NCBI GenBank assembly: GCA_050948905.1
Contig: JBMNES010000001.1
Coordinates: 1,550,001 to 1,614,000 of the forward strand
Length of the DNA: 64,000 bases
Reading direction: 5' to 3'
From: DTKD01 sp050948905
GTDB lineage: Bacteria > Armatimonadota > UBA5829
Part shown: positions 23,168-32,977 of the stretch, piece by piece
How positions within the stretch are numbered: the stretch's first letter is position 1
How the letters are laid out: each line of letters starts with the position of its first letter
The notes under the pieces: generated by a model
What the model was told of the DNA's origin: nothing
Database searches by the model: none
What the model saw: the letters and a program-made list of their open reading frames with translations, nothing else
Position numbers and translations under genes: made by a program

Positions 23168-25909
23168 ATGAACAGAAGACTTAGATTAGGGCTTGCCCTT
23201 CTGATAATCATCGGGTTGCTGGCCGTCAGCGGTGCGTTCGCTCAAATGGAGGGCGTCAAGCAGGTCAAGCTGCCCAACGGTCTCACAGTTGTGACAAAAG
23301 AGAACCACGCCGCGCCGGTTTTTACTGCCCAGATATGGTTCAAAGTCGGTTCCCGAAACGAGCACACCGGAATCACCGGCATCTCCCATCTGCTTGAACA
23401 TATGCTCTTCACCAGCTCAAAGCACTTCAAAAAGGGAGAGATCTCCAAGCTTGTACACGAAAAAGGCGGGATCGATAACGCCGCCACCTGGACCGATTTT
23501 ACCTATTATTGGGACCTGTTATCCAGCGAGCACCTCGAGTTCGCCATCAGCACCCTCGCCGAAAAGGCCGGCAACGCGCTCTTACTAAACCCAGAACTGC
23601 AAAAAGAGCGGGTCGTGGTGCTCTCCGAGCTTGAAGGTAACGAAAATAACCCGGACAGGCTGCTCTATCAAGCTGTTATGGCCCAGGCTTTCGTCGCCAG
23701 CGGATACCATTGGCCGACTATCGGTTTCCGTTCAGATGTGGAGAACATCGACCGCCAGCAGTTGGTAGATTATTACGACTCATACTACCATCCAAACAAC
23801 GCAACCCTGGTGCTCGTCGGCGATTTCAACACCGACCACGCCCTTGCGCTTGTCAAAAAATATTTTTCATCCCTGCCCACAGGCAAACTGCCTCGGCCGC
23901 CATACACCGTTGAGCCGCCTCAGCGGGGTCAGAAGAGGGTTATAGTCCATCGCGAGGGCACTGCCGCGCGGGTGCTGCTCGGATATCACGTGCCGAGTCT
24001 CACCGATCCGGACTCATATCCGCTGACAGTCCTCGATCAGATTCTAAGCGGAGGCAGGTCGAGTCGTTTGTATCAGGCGCTTGTAGAAAAGCAGCTCGCA
24101 ACATCTGCCTGGTCCAGCGCAGGCAATCGAATCGAACCGTCGCTGTTTATGCTCGGCGCCACGGTTATGCAAAACGTCACCCCCGGCGATGTAGAAGCCG
24201 CGTTGCTGGAACAAGTCGAAACTGCTAAAAATAAGTTGCCTTCCCCCGAGGAGATGCAATCCGCCAAAAATCAGCTTGAGGCGTATTTTATCTATCAAAA
24301 CGACAGCGTCTCCGATCAGGGAGAGCAGCTCGGCTACTACAGCACTGTCGCGAATCTGGACTATCTCAGGGACTTGGTAAGCAAAATCAAGGCTGTCACC
24401 CCCCAGCAGGTTCAGGACGTGGCACGCAAGTATTTTACAACGGATAACCTCACCGTTGGCACGTTCATGCCAACAGGTGAGGCATCAGGAGCTATTCAAA
24501 GCGAACCGGTTGGCCCGATTCAGAATACTATTTGGCCAGGTTTGTGCAATTATCGCGACACTACTGCATCTTCGTTTGTATCAGCAAAAGCCGAGACCCC
24601 CGCAACAACCGCCGCAGGTCCGGTGAAAGAAGCGTCGCAGCTCATAAAGCCTCATCGGACTGTATTGGACAACGGCCTGGTGGTAATCGTCCAGGAGAAC
24701 CATTCGAACCCTACGGTCGCAATCGCTGGCAACGTCAAAGCCGGCAGCGTCTTCGACCCAGAGGGTAAAAATGGTGTAGCAGCCCTTACGGCAAATATGC
24801 TCGACCGGGGGACTTCCAAACGCACATCTTTGGAGATAGCCAATCAGTTGGAGTTTGTAGCGGCGCAGTTGGATACTTCCGCCGACGTGGAATCGGCATT
24901 ATTCGAAGGAAAATCACTCAAAAAGGACTTTGAGCTGCTGGTGGATATCCTTTCCGACGAGCTGAGAAATGCCTCGTTCCCAGCGGATCAGTTCGAAAAA
25001 GCACGCGCCGAGAGGCTTTCGAATCTCCAACAGAGCAAAGAGTCCCCGAAATCCCGCGCCAGCAGGGCCTTCTTCAACTCGGTGTATCCGGTGGGTCATC
25101 CATATCACAGGCTGACCGTCGAACAGGCCCAGGAGGCGCTTAATAGGATAACTCGTGATGACGTGGCGGACTTCCACGCAAAATATTATCGCCCCGACAC
25201 GATGATTATCGTAATCTCCGGCGATGTTGACCCGAAACAGGCCACGGAACTGGTTAAGAAATATTTCGGCGACTGGAAAACCAGCGGGCCGAAGCCGGTT
25301 GTGGATATACCGACCATCGAACCGCCAAAGCAGGGCGGCAGAATCGTAATTCCTATGATGGATAAAGCCGAGGTTGACGTAGTGTATGGCTTCCCGCTCG
25401 GCATGAAGCGATCTAACCTGGACTACTACGCGTTTCGGATCGCCAATCAGATCCTCGGTGGCGCCGGCGCTCTGACCAGTATTCTAGGAGAGGATATCCG
25501 TGAACGCAGCGGTCTGGTCTACAACGTAGTTTCTTCGTTTGACGCTGGGTTAGGCGCAGGGCCGTGGTTTGCCTCACTGGGGTCGAGTTCTAAAAATGCC
25601 GATCAGGCGATAGACTTGCTCGAAAAAGACGTAAAACAGTTCGCAGCGAAGGGGGCCACACAAGCACAGTTTAAGCGGGCACAGGAGTTTGTGGTCGGGG
25701 TGTTTCCGATCGCCCTTGAGACAAACTCCGGGGTAGCGAGTATGCTGCGCAGCGTGGAGTTTTATGACCTCGGCATCGACTTCTTACAGCGATATGCCGG
25801 CATCTACAGGTCGGTCACGCTTGATCAGGTCAACGCTGCGGCCAAAAAATATATAAAGCCCGAATCCGCCACACTGGTGATAGCGGGACCTTACGAGGAG
25901 AAGAAATAA
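23168..25909 (+). CDS. Exported M16-family zinc protease, double domain
   Basis: The 913-residue protein has a signal peptide (residues 1-25) and two M16 (insulinase/pitrilysin-type) halves. The first has the inverted zinc motif HLLEH at residues 74-78, with the third Glu in the following 'ERVVVLSELEGN' helix. The second half (from about 495) has the same fold ('VIVQENHSNPTVAIAGNVKAG') but no HxxEH, as usual for the non-catalytic partner half. It degrades peptides in the periplasm. ATG 23168 has GGAGG 5 bases upstream. The HtrA-like protease follows 75 bases downstream, so the two may form an envelope proteolysis unit. Confidence 0.92.
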   Translation: MNRRLRLGLALLIIIGLLAVSGAFAQMEGVKQVKLPNGLTVVTKENHAAPVFTAQIWFKVGSRNEHTGITGISHLLEHMLFTSSKHFKKGEISKLVHEKGGIDNAATWTDFTYYWDLLSSEHLEFAISTLAEKAGNALLLNPELQKERVVVLSELEGNENNPDRLLYQAVMAQAFVASGYHWPTIGFRSDVENIDRQQLVDYYDSYYHPNNATLVLVGDFNTDHALALVKKYFSSLPTGKLPRPPYTVEPPQRGQKRVIVHREGTAARVLLGYHVPSLTDPDSYPLTVLDQILSGGRSSRLYQALVEKQLATSAWSSAGNRIEPSLFMLGATVMQNVTPGDVEAALLEQVETAKNKLPSPEEMQSAKNQLEAYFIYQNDSVSDQGEQLGYYSTVANLDYLRDLVSKIKAVTPQQVQDVARKYFTTDNLTVGTFMPTGEASGAIQSEPVGPIQNTIWPGLCNYRDTTASSFVSAKAETPATTAAGPVKEASQLIKPHRTVLDNGLVVIVQENHSNPTVAIAGNVKAGSVFDPEGKNGVAALTANMLDRGTSKRTSLEIANQLEFVAAQLDTSADVESALFEGKSLKKDFELLVDILSDELRNASFPADQFEKARAERLSNLQQSKESPKSRASRAFFNSVYPVGHPYHRLTVEQAQEALNRITRDDVADFHAKYYRPDTMIIVISGDVDPKQATELVKKYFGDWKTSGPKPVVDIPTIEPPKQGGRIVIPMMDKAEVDVVYGFPLGMKRSNLDYYAFRIANQILGGAGALTSILGEDIRERSGLVYNVVSSFDAGLGAGPWFASLGSSSKNADQAIDLLEKDVKQFAAKGATQAQFKRAQEFVVGVFPIALETNSGVASMLRSVEFYDLGIDFLQRYAGIYRSVTLDQVNAAAKKYIKPESATLVIAGPYEEKK

Positions 25910-25984
25910 ACAGGCATCGACACCAGGTTTGACACCCTCCCGAACTGACCATACCGATATTATAAAACTTGGGAGGTAACCAAA

Positions 25985-27052
25985 ATGCATAAGAGAATGT
26001 TCCTATATTTGCATATCCTGGTGTTGCTTTTAGTGTTATCGGCTGTCGGGTTTTCTCCGGCTGTTGCCCAGACCCAAAACACCACTGCGGGTAAGGGCAA
26101 AGGGCCTTTGGGGGTGCTGCTTAACGAAGAGGTAAGGATTATCGATATCGTTAAGCGAATATCTCCCACGGTGGTTGCAGTTACCAGCTATAGCCAGGGT
26201 GGGAGTCGGCTTGGGCTTGGCTCCGGGATAATTGTGTCGTCTGACGGCGAGGTGCTGACTAATAATCACGTGGTCAGCAAGGGCGCTAAGCTTAAGGTTA
26301 CACTGGCCGATGGGCGCGAACTCGACGCAAAGAACCTCGGAGGTGATCCTCTGATAGATCTTGCTATAATTAAACTGCCCGCGGACGATCTCCCTGTGGC
26401 GCCGCTTGGGGATTCAGACGATTTGCAGGTTGGTCAGACGGCTATTGCGATAGGCAACCCCTACGGCTTTGAGCGCACGGTCACGGTCGGCGTAATAAGC
26501 GCCCTGGGTCGCAGCATTCCGGGTGGGGGCGCATCTTTGAGCAATCTAATACAAACAGATGCTAAAATATATCCCGGCAACAGCGGAGGGCCGCTTGTCG
26601 ACAGCAGCGGTATGGTAATAGGCGTCAATGCTGCGGTGGTCGGAGGAGACGTCGGTGTGCTGGGGTTTTCTATCCCTATAAACACTGCCCGCAGGGTTAT
26701 GGAAGACGTGCGCAGATTTGGGCATGTGAGGGTGCCGTGGGTCGGCATATCTTATGGAGACATCACTCCAGAGATCGCATCGGTGTTCCGTTTGCCGGCA
26801 AAAGAGGGCGTAATTGTTGCTGAAGTCGAAAAAGATGGTCCAGCGGCACTTGCCGGAATCCGTAAAGGCGATATAATCATTGAGGCGGATGGTAAAAAAA
26901 TCACCGACGGCGGCGATTTGCAGAAGATTCTGCGCGTCAAGGACGTCGGCCAGAAGCTATCGTTGGTAGTCATGCGAGACGGCAAGCGGAAGACAATCTC
27001 TGTGACGCTACAGGAAATGCCTATGAGTCTGCGAGGAGCGTCAGAGGATTGA
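25985..27052 (+). CDS. HtrA/DegP-like serine protease with one PDZ domain
   Basis: The 355-residue protein has a signal or anchor at residues 5-28. The trypsin-like catalytic triad is His95 (TNNHVV), Asp125 (DPLIDLA) and Ser200 (PGNSGGPL). A single PDZ domain occupies about 260-345 ('GVIVAEVEKDGPAALAGIRKGDIIIEADGK'). This is the DegS/HhoA-like layout, short of the two-PDZ DegP. It acts in envelope protein quality control. ATG 25985 has GGGAGG upstream with good spacing. The neighbour upstream is the M16 protease. Confidence 0.93.
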   Translation: MHKRMFLYLHILVLLLVLSAVGFSPAVAQTQNTTAGKGKGPLGVLLNEEVRIIDIVKRISPTVVAVTSYSQGGSRLGLGSGIIVSSDGEVLTNNHVVSKGAKLKVTLADGRELDAKNLGGDPLIDLAIIKLPADDLPVAPLGDSDDLQVGQTAIAIGNPYGFERTVTVGVISALGRSIPGGGASLSNLIQTDAKIYPGNSGGPLVDSSGMVIGVNAAVVGGDVGVLGFSIPINTARRVMEDVRRFGHVRVPWVGISYGDITPEIASVFRLPAKEGVIVAEVEKDGPAALAGIRKGDIIIEADGKKITDGGDLQKILRVKDVGQKLSLVVMRDGKRKTISVTLQEMPMSLRGASED

Positions 27053-27094
27053 GAATCACGCTGCAGGCGTCTAATCGTTTAGTAAGGTGGGGTT

Positions 27095-27847
27095 TTGAAT
27101 AAAATAGATACGCCGGCGGGCAATTCTGTCGTATTGTTATATCACAGGATAGGGCCGGTAAAATTAAGCTCACAGGTGGCAGGGCAATACGTATCTACCA
27201 GGGTGCTTGGCTGGGGCATCGATGAGATGCTGAGAAAGAAATGGCAGCCCGTGTCGCTTGACGAGTGCATTGCTTTCGGCAGAAAGAATAACGCGGAGGG
27301 AGCCGATCGGTTTGCGATGACTTTCGACGACGGCTTCCTCAGTGTCTACGAGCACGCATATCCTCTTCTGAAAGAACGTCAAATCACAGCCACAGTCTAC
27401 ATAGTGGTCGATTCCCTTGGGGGGATAAACGACTGGGACAGGCGGGCAGGGGACGTAGAGGAGCGAATGATGTCGGCCCAACAGGCAAGGGAGCTCGCGG
27501 ATAACGGCTTCGAGATAGGCTCGCACACCCTTACCCATCCCAGGCTGGCCCAGCTTGATGACGAACAACTGACGCGGGAAATCACAGACTCCAAGCACAA
27601 ACTTGAGGATTTGATCGGCAAAGAGGTCACCTCGTTATCATATCCGTACGGCAATTTCGACAATCGCGTGCTGCAGGCGGCGGTCGCGGCCGGTTATAAA
27701 AATGCGGTGAGCACCAAACTTGGGACGGTGATCCAGGGGACGAGCTTGTTTGAGATTCCACGAGTCAATATCCGCTGGAACGGGTTTGGGTGGCAGCTTC
27801 GCAGGAAAATCAACAGGGCTATAAGGGCTTCGCAGTTGAAAATATGA
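27095..27847 (+). CDS. Polysaccharide deacetylase (NodB family)
   Basis: The 250-residue enzyme removes N- or O-acetyl groups from polysaccharide using a divalent metal. Motif 1 is TFDDG (residues 76-80, catalytic and metal Asp). Motif 2 is 'GSHTLTHPRL' (metal His pair), and motif 3 'LSYPYGNFD' follows. No signal peptide is seen, which suggests a cytoplasmic or unconventionally placed enzyme acting on a lipid-linked or nascent substrate. The start is TTG 27095 after AAGGTGGGG. The stop overlaps the ATG of the next gene by four bases (ATGA), so it is coupled to a glycosyltransferase. Confidence 0.9.
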   Translation: MNKIDTPAGNSVVLLYHRIGPVKLSSQVAGQYVSTRVLGWGIDEMLRKKWQPVSLDECIAFGRKNNAEGADRFAMTFDDGFLSVYEHAYPLLKERQITATVYIVVDSLGGINDWDRRAGDVEERMMSAQQARELADNGFEIGSHTLTHPRLAQLDDEQLTREITDSKHKLEDLIGKEVTSLSYPYGNFDNRVLQAAVAAGYKNAVSTKLGTVIQGTSLFEIPRVNIRWNGFGWQLRRKINRAIRASQLKI

Positions 27848-28932
27848 GCGAATTTCGCGTTTTGGAGGTCGTAACGCCTTCGAGGGTCGGAGGAGCGGAG
27901 ATATTCGTAGCTGAGCTTTGCTCAAGCTTTGCGGAACTCGGCGCGGAAGTGCAGTTATTTTGCCCATCCGGTCGTCAGTTTATCGAATACGCCACCTCAA
28001 AGGGCATCTCGCCGATAAGCTGGAAGACCCACGGCAAAATCGACCCGGTCACAGTGATACGACTGGCAAGTCTATTGAAACGCGGCCGCTTCGATGTGAT
28101 TCATACCCACCTTTCCACAGCCAGCCTGCTCGGCGCATTTGCTGCCAGACTTGCGGGAAAGCGATCCGTCGCACACGTTCACGGACTGAACACCGCTACG
28201 TGCTATAAGTTCGCCGATAAGATCATCGCAGTCTCGGAGACTGTGAAATCGCACCTGGTCGAGCAGGGGATCAAGGCGAACAAAATCCACGTCGTCCACA
28301 ACGGTGTCGACCTCATGCGGTTTTATCCATCCGACCTTTACGATGCGAAAGCTAAACTGGCCTCTGCTAACCCCGACATTCTGCCGGACAGCTGCGACGG
28401 CCCGTTGTTAGGGGTCTTTGGTGCTCTGGTCAACAGCAAAGGCCACCGTGTCGCAATTGAGTCGATGTTTTTGATATTAAAGGATATTCCCGACGCGCGT
28501 ATGGTAATCGTCGGCGAGGGTAAGGACCGCGAGGATCTCCAACGCTCCACCGAAGCATTGGGGTTGAACGAAAAAGTAATATTCACAGGATTTGAGCCGG
28601 ATGTGCGCGGGATAATGAGCGCCTGCGATTTGGTTGTTGTCCCATCCCTGCGCACAGAAGGCTTCGGGCTGGTGGCAATCGAGGCTATGGCGCTCGGCAA
28701 ACCCGTGATAGGCAGCGCAGACGGCGGACTATTGGAGACGGTCATACAAAACGAGACCGGCCTGCTCGTTCCTCCAAACGACCCACAGGCTATCGCCACC
28801 GCGGCCTGCGAGATACTCAACGACCCCGATAAAGCGCAGTTAATGAGCAAAAAGGGACGCGAGCACGTAGAAAAGCACTTTGCGCAGGGCGAACAGATGC
28901 GCAAAGTGCTCGAAGTACTGAAAACCGCCTAA
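27844..28932 (+). CDS. Glycosyltransferase family 4 (GT-B fold)
   Basis: The 362-residue protein has the N-terminal acceptor domain with 'PSRVGGAEIFVAELCSSFAELG'. The linker is 'IHVVHNGVDLMRFYP', and the C-terminal nucleotide-sugar site has 'PSLRTEGFGLVAIEAMALGKPVIGSADGGLLE' (the E-x7-E motif). It transfers a sugar from a nucleotide donor, retaining the anomeric configuration. ATG 27844 overlaps the deacetylase stop. It lies outside the main polysaccharide locus at 39-64 kb but is of the same type. It converges on the HAD gene with only 5 bases between them. Confidence 0.9.
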   Translation: MSEFRVLEVVTPSRVGGAEIFVAELCSSFAELGAEVQLFCPSGRQFIEYATSKGISPISWKTHGKIDPVTVIRLASLLKRGRFDVIHTHLSTASLLGAFAARLAGKRSVAHVHGLNTATCYKFADKIIAVSETVKSHLVEQGIKANKIHVVHNGVDLMRFYPSDLYDAKAKLASANPDILPDSCDGPLLGVFGALVNSKGHRVAIESMFLILKDIPDARMVIVGEGKDREDLQRSTEALGLNEKVIFTGFEPDVRGIMSACDLVVVPSLRTEGFGLVAIEAMALGKPVIGSADGGLLETVIQNETGLLVPPNDPQAIATAACEILNDPDKAQLMSKKGREHVEKHFAQGEQMRKVLEVLKTA

Positions 28933-28937
28933 ACCCT

Positions 28938-29549
28938 TTACTTTAACTCCAACCCGAACGAGACTAACTTTTCGCGAGTAGACGCATAATCCACGTGCTT
29001 AATTGCAGGGATTCCAAGCTCCCTGGCCACTTCTACGTGCAGTTCGGTGTCGTCGATATATACGACCTCTTCCCTGCATAACTGCACCTGATCCATCGCA
29101 AAACCAAATATGGCAGGATCGGGTTTCTCCGTGCCAACATAGCAGGAGCAGACGAAGAAATCTATGAGGGAGGCGAGGTCGAACTTCTCAATCCGATATT
29201 CCGTTATCTCGCGTCCCTCATTACTAAGAGCAACGGTCTTCAAGCCGTATTTTGCCTTGAGTACGGACACAAACTCCATCATATCCGGGTAGGGTTTCGA
29301 TTGCTCATACATAAAATCCGTGAACTGTTGATATGTGAAGCTGCGTGGGCAATGAAATATCACTCGCTTCAAATACTCGTCAAGGCTGATTCGACCTTCC
29401 TCGTAGATGTGAAAGATCAGCGCATGCCGATCCTGCATCTCGTCATAATCCAGGCCGAAATGCTCGGCGGCTTTCTGACGCGTGTGCCTGCCCCATCCTT
29501 TGGTCAGCAGCACCTCGCCGATGTCAAGCAACAGCGCCTTAACAGGCAT
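28938..29549 (-). CDS. HAD-superfamily hydrolase (subclass IA)
   Basis: The 203-residue protein is probably a small-molecule phosphatase. HAD motif I is LLLDIGEVLL (first Asp is the nucleophile; the second Asp of DxD is replaced by Gly-Glu as in YihX-type enzymes). Motif II is TVALSNEGRE and motif III/IV 'KPDPAIFGFAM...VVYIDDTELHVEVARELG'. ATG 29549 has GGGGAGG at proper spacing, preferred over a start six codons upstream. It begins 18 bases after the phosphoketolase stop, so the two genes are likely co-transcribed. A link to sugar-phosphate metabolism is inferred from that. Confidence 0.87.
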   Translation of the reverse strand: MPVKALLLDIGEVLLTKGWGRHTRQKAAEHFGLDYDEMQDRHALIFHIYEEGRISLDEYLKRVIFHCPRSFTYQQFTDFMYEQSKPYPDMMEFVSVLKAKYGLKTVALSNEGREITEYRIEKFDLASLIDFFVCSCYVGTEKPDPAIFGFAMDQVQLCREEVVYIDDTELHVEVARELGIPAIKHVDYASTREKLVSFGLELK

Positions 29550-29567
29550 GTTAACCTCCCCAATCAA

Positions 29568-31952
29568 CTAATACGGCCACTTCCAGTCCCGCACCGAGGG
29601 CATATCCTCTCCGTATTTCTGGATATACTCCTTATGCTCGATCAGCTTGTCCCGGACCCCCTGTTTCACGTATGCGGCGATATACCCTAGCTTAGGAACT
29701 CGTTCGATAACGTCGCTGACGAGGTGGAATCGATCCAGGTCGTTTCTCACGGTCATATCGAACGGGGTGGTCGTGGTTCCCTCCTCTTTGTAACCTCGCA
29801 CATGCAGATTCTTATGATTTGTGCGTCGGTAGGTGAGTCTGTGTATCAGCCACGGATAACCGTGATAGGCGAAGATAATCGGCTTGTCCGTAGTAAACAG
29901 GGTGTCGAACTCCCGGTTGGAAAGCCCGTGCGGGTGCTCCTCCTCAGGTTGCAGGGTCATTAAATCCACTACGTTTATGACGCGCACCTTGAGGTCTGGG
30001 ATGCTTTCGCGCAGTATACTCACCGCGGCAAGCGTCTCCAAAGTCGGCACATCCCCCGCGCACGCCATCACCACGTCCGGCTCATATCCCATATCGCTGC
30101 TGGCCCACTCCCAAATACCGATCCCGGCTGAGCAGTGTTTGATAGCCGAATCCATATCCAGCCACTGCGGCGCAATTTGCTTGCCCGCCACTATAACATT
30201 AACGAAGTCACGGCTGCGTAGGCAGTGATCGGTGACGCTGAGCAGGGTGTTAGTATCCGGCGGCAGATAGACCCGGATGATATCCGCCTTCTTGTTGACC
30301 ACCAGGTCGATGAACCCGGGGTCCTGGTGAGAGAACCCATTATGATCCTGCCGCCAAACGTGCGAGGTGAGCAGATAATTCAGCGAAGCAATCGGCCGCC
30401 TCCACGGGATATTATCACACACTTTCAACCATTTGGCGTGCTGGTTGAACATCGAGTCCACTATGTGTATGAACGCCTCATAGCATGTGAATACCCCGTG
30501 CCTGCCGGATAGCAGATACCCTTCCAGCCATCCTTCGCACATGTGCTCGCTGAGGACCTCCATAGCCCGTCCCTCATGTGACAGGTGAACGTCGTATGGG
30601 TACGTATCGGCCATCCACACCCGGTCGGTGGCCTCAAAGACGCCCTGAAGACGGTTCGATGCTATCTCATCCGGGCCCATCAGCCGGAAGTTGTCCGGGT
30701 TGCGCTTAATAACGTCGCGCAGCATATCCCCGACGGCTTTTGTCGCTTCCGCCGTCACTTTTCCAGGCTTCGGCACATCCACTGCATAGTCTCTGAAATC
30801 AGGCATATTCAGGTCCTTCAGAAGCAGCCCGCCGTTTGCGTGAGGGTTGGCGCCCATCCGACGCTGCCCCTTGGGAGCAAGTTCGGCGATTTCATCGAAT
30901 AATTTGCCGTCCGCATCGAAAAGCTCGTCGGGTTTGTAGCTTTTCATCCATTCTTCCAGCAGCTTCAGATGCTCGGGGTTGGTTGTAATATCCCCAATCG
31001 GCACCTGGTGCGATCTCCAGAAATCCTCTACTTTCAGCCCATCGACTTCTTTTGGTCCTGTCCAGCCTTTAGGCGTGCGCAAAATTATCATCGGCCAGCG
31101 TGGTCGTTTCGTCTCTCCTCCCACACGCGCTTCGTGCTGGATTGTCTTAATCTCCGAGATCACTTCGTCCAGGGTATGAGCCATCAGTTGGTGCGCCTCC
31201 ATGGGATCGGAGCTTTCCACGAAGTGTGGCTTGTACCCATAACCCTCAAATAGTCTTATCAAATCGTCCCGGCTGATTCTCGCAAGTATGGTCGGGTTTG
31301 CTATCTTATAGCCGTTTAAATGCAGAATCGGCAACACCGCGCCGTCGGTTGCAGGGTTAAGAAATTTATTCGAATGCCACGATGCGGCCATCGGCCCTGT
31401 TTCGGCCTCACCATCTCCCACAACACATGCTACGACCAGGTCAGGATTGTCGAAGACGGCTCCATAAGCGTGAGCTATCGAATACCCAAGTTCCCCGCCC
31501 TCGTTTATAGAGCCAGGGGTCTCTGCGGCCACGTGGCTGGGGATTCCGCCAGGAAAAGAAAACTGCTTAAACAGCCGCTGCATTCCGTCGATGTTTTGCG
31601 GGATGTTGGGATAAATCTCGCTGTAGGTTCCTTCGAGATAAACGTTTGCCACTATCGCCGGCCCACCGTGACCAGGGCCGGTGACATAAATCATATTCAG
31701 ATCCCTTTCCTTGATGATCCTGTTGAGGTGAACATAGATAAAACTAAGCCCCGGAGTGGTCCCCCAATGGCCCAGCAGCCTTGGTTTGATATCCTCGACG
31801 CTCAGAGGTCGCCTCAGCAACGGATTATCCAAAAGATAGATCTGCCCTACGGACAGATAATTGGCGGCGCGCCAGTATGCGTTCATCTTCAGGAGTTCTT
31901 CTTCGCTGAGCGGGTGGGGAATAGTGTCTGGTTTAGCCTGTGCGACTTTCAT
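29568..31952 (-). CDS. xfp: Phosphoketolase (xylulose-5-P / fructose-6-P)
   Basis: The 794-residue length matches the family. It splits xylulose-5-phosphate (or fructose-6-phosphate) with phosphate to acetyl-phosphate and glyceraldehyde-3-phosphate (or erythrose-4-phosphate), using thiamine diphosphate. Clear motifs are 'YVTGPGHGGPAIVANVYLEG', 'SFPGGIPSHVAAETPGSI', the ThDP-binding 'VVGDGEAETGPMAASWHSN...LNGYKIANPT', 'HLSHEGRAMEVLSEH' and 'WRQDHNGFSHQDPGF'. ATG 31952 has GGAGG 5 bases upstream; an in-frame start 13 codons earlier is less likely. It implies a phosphoketolase route to acetyl-CoA. The HAD phosphatase follows in the operon. Confidence 0.96.
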   Translation of the reverse strand: MKVAQAKPDTIPHPLSEEELLKMNAYWRAANYLSVGQIYLLDNPLLRRPLSVEDIKPRLLGHWGTTPGLSFIYVHLNRIIKERDLNMIYVTGPGHGGPAIVANVYLEGTYSEIYPNIPQNIDGMQRLFKQFSFPGGIPSHVAAETPGSINEGGELGYSIAHAYGAVFDNPDLVVACVVGDGEAETGPMAASWHSNKFLNPATDGAVLPILHLNGYKIANPTILARISRDDLIRLFEGYGYKPHFVESSDPMEAHQLMAHTLDEVISEIKTIQHEARVGGETKRPRWPMIILRTPKGWTGPKEVDGLKVEDFWRSHQVPIGDITTNPEHLKLLEEWMKSYKPDELFDADGKLFDEIAELAPKGQRRMGANPHANGGLLLKDLNMPDFRDYAVDVPKPGKVTAEATKAVGDMLRDVIKRNPDNFRLMGPDEIASNRLQGVFEATDRVWMADTYPYDVHLSHEGRAMEVLSEHMCEGWLEGYLLSGRHGVFTCYEAFIHIVDSMFNQHAKWLKVCDNIPWRRPIASLNYLLTSHVWRQDHNGFSHQDPGFIDLVVNKKADIIRVYLPPDTNTLLSVTDHCLRSRDFVNVIVAGKQIAPQWLDMDSAIKHCSAGIGIWEWASSDMGYEPDVVMACAGDVPTLETLAAVSILRESIPDLKVRVINVVDLMTLQPEEEHPHGLSNREFDTLFTTDKPIIFAYHGYPWLIHRLTYRRTNHKNLHVRGYKEEGTTTTPFDMTVRNDLDRFHLVSDVIERVPKLGYIAAYVKQGVRDKLIEHKEYIQKYGEDMPSVRDWKWPY

Positions 31953-32058
31953 TATATCCTCCAATCGAATCGATGCGCTGCGTCGAATCATCTATACCCA
32001 TCTGCTCATTTGTTATCGCATAAGTTGCAAGACTCTGTTACGGTCAATTCAGTGACAC

Positions 32059-32083
32059 AAAAAAAGCGGCCCCGAAGGGCCGC
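32059..32083 (-). terminator. Intrinsic terminator of the EEP-family gene
   Basis: On the minus strand the perfect 7-bp stem GCGGCCC/GGGCCGC with a TTCG tetraloop (32066-32083) is followed by T7. It lies 16 bases past the stop at 32099. Confidence 0.92.
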
Positions 32084-32098
32084 CTCTTGATTGGCAGA

Positions 32099-32869
32099 TT
32101 ATTTCTCTGGTATATCTATCGTTACCACAGTTGGGGTGTGGTCGGAAGTACCCTTGGTCAATGCTTCGGGTATCGCAGGCCCATCTCCAACTCTGCCGGC
32201 AAGCGGCCGGGTGGTCCATATCTGGTCGATTCGTTTCCCGACCTGCGGGGCGATGACAAACCCGGCGGCTTTAATGGCCTTGCTTTGCGGCAAATCGGTC
32301 TCAAATCTGAAGTTAGCATCCCCCATCATAACTCCCAGATCAAACGCATACGGCCGCATCTTGCCTGCCAGGCAGCGTATTTCCTCAAGCTGCGCTTCCG
32401 GATTTCTCCTCAGGTTGAAGTGCTGCACAAATACGTGAAACGGTCGTTCATCCGGCAGAGTAAGCTGAGCATGCAAAGCAGATCGGCTGAACTCCTGAGG
32501 ATATCCAGTGGCCGAGGCAATTGGAAACTTGCTATACACCGCCACGTGGAAGCCGGTGTGGCCCGAAACTGCGAGGTAATAATTCATATTCAGCGCTTTT
32601 GCCATCTTCTTGGCAGTCGCCTCATCATCTTTATTCCAGGAGTTGGCCTCCTCAATTCCCAAGATATCAGGGTCGACGTGTTTGACAACCGCTATTATGC
32701 GATCCAATCGATCACCATAGCACTTCCCATCTCGCTCAGCGATCGCCCGGTCCCCCGGTTCAACTCCAGCACCATACAAAATGTTGTAGGTCATTACTTT
32801 GATCTTCATAGCAGATGCACTTGTCGGCAACAGTAGCAATACGATCAACAAAAAAGCAACAAAACGCAC
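32099..32869 (-). CDS. Exported endonuclease/exonuclease/phosphatase (EEP) family protein
   Basis: The 256-residue protein has a signal peptide (VRFVAFLLIVLLLLPTSASA). The EEP (DNase I-like) fold follows: 'MKIKVMTYNILYG' (metal-site Asn), 'VDPDILGIEEANSW' (catalytic Glu), 'GVMMGDANFRFE' (GD.N motif) and a final 'TSDHTPTVVTIDI' (the SDH catalytic motif). It could cleave nucleic acid, phosphoinositides or other phosphodiesters outside the cytoplasm. I chose GTG 32869, which places the signal peptide at the N-terminus and has AAAGGA 10 bases upstream; longer in-frame versions add a charged 25-residue stretch before the signal. Confidence 0.85.
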   Translation of the reverse strand: MRFVAFLLIVLLLLPTSASAMKIKVMTYNILYGAGVEPGDRAIAERDGKCYGDRLDRIIAVVKHVDPDILGIEEANSWNKDDEATAKKMAKALNMNYYLAVSGHTGFHVAVYSKFPIASATGYPQEFSRSALHAQLTLPDERPFHVFVQHFNLRRNPEAQLEEIRCLAGKMRPYAFDLGVMMGDANFRFETDLPQSKAIKAAGFVIAPQVGKRIDQIWTTRPLAGRVGDGPAIPEALTKGTSDHTPTVVTIDIPEK

Positions 32870-32922
32870 GACAAAACTATCCTTTCTAAATTCAGGTGAT
32901 CGAGTCACCTGGTATATGATAA

Positions 32923-32944
32923 GTAGCGATCTCCGAATCGCCAC
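32923..32944. repeat. Dispersed hairpin, TCTCCGA-loop family
   Basis: GTAGCGAT pairs with ATCGCCAC around CTCCGA, with one mismatch. It has the same loop and nearly the same stem as the terminator at 11439. It lies upstream of the EEP gene. Confidence 0.6.
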
Positions 32945-32977
32945 CTCACAACCCCAAATCTACCGTATAAACCGTAG

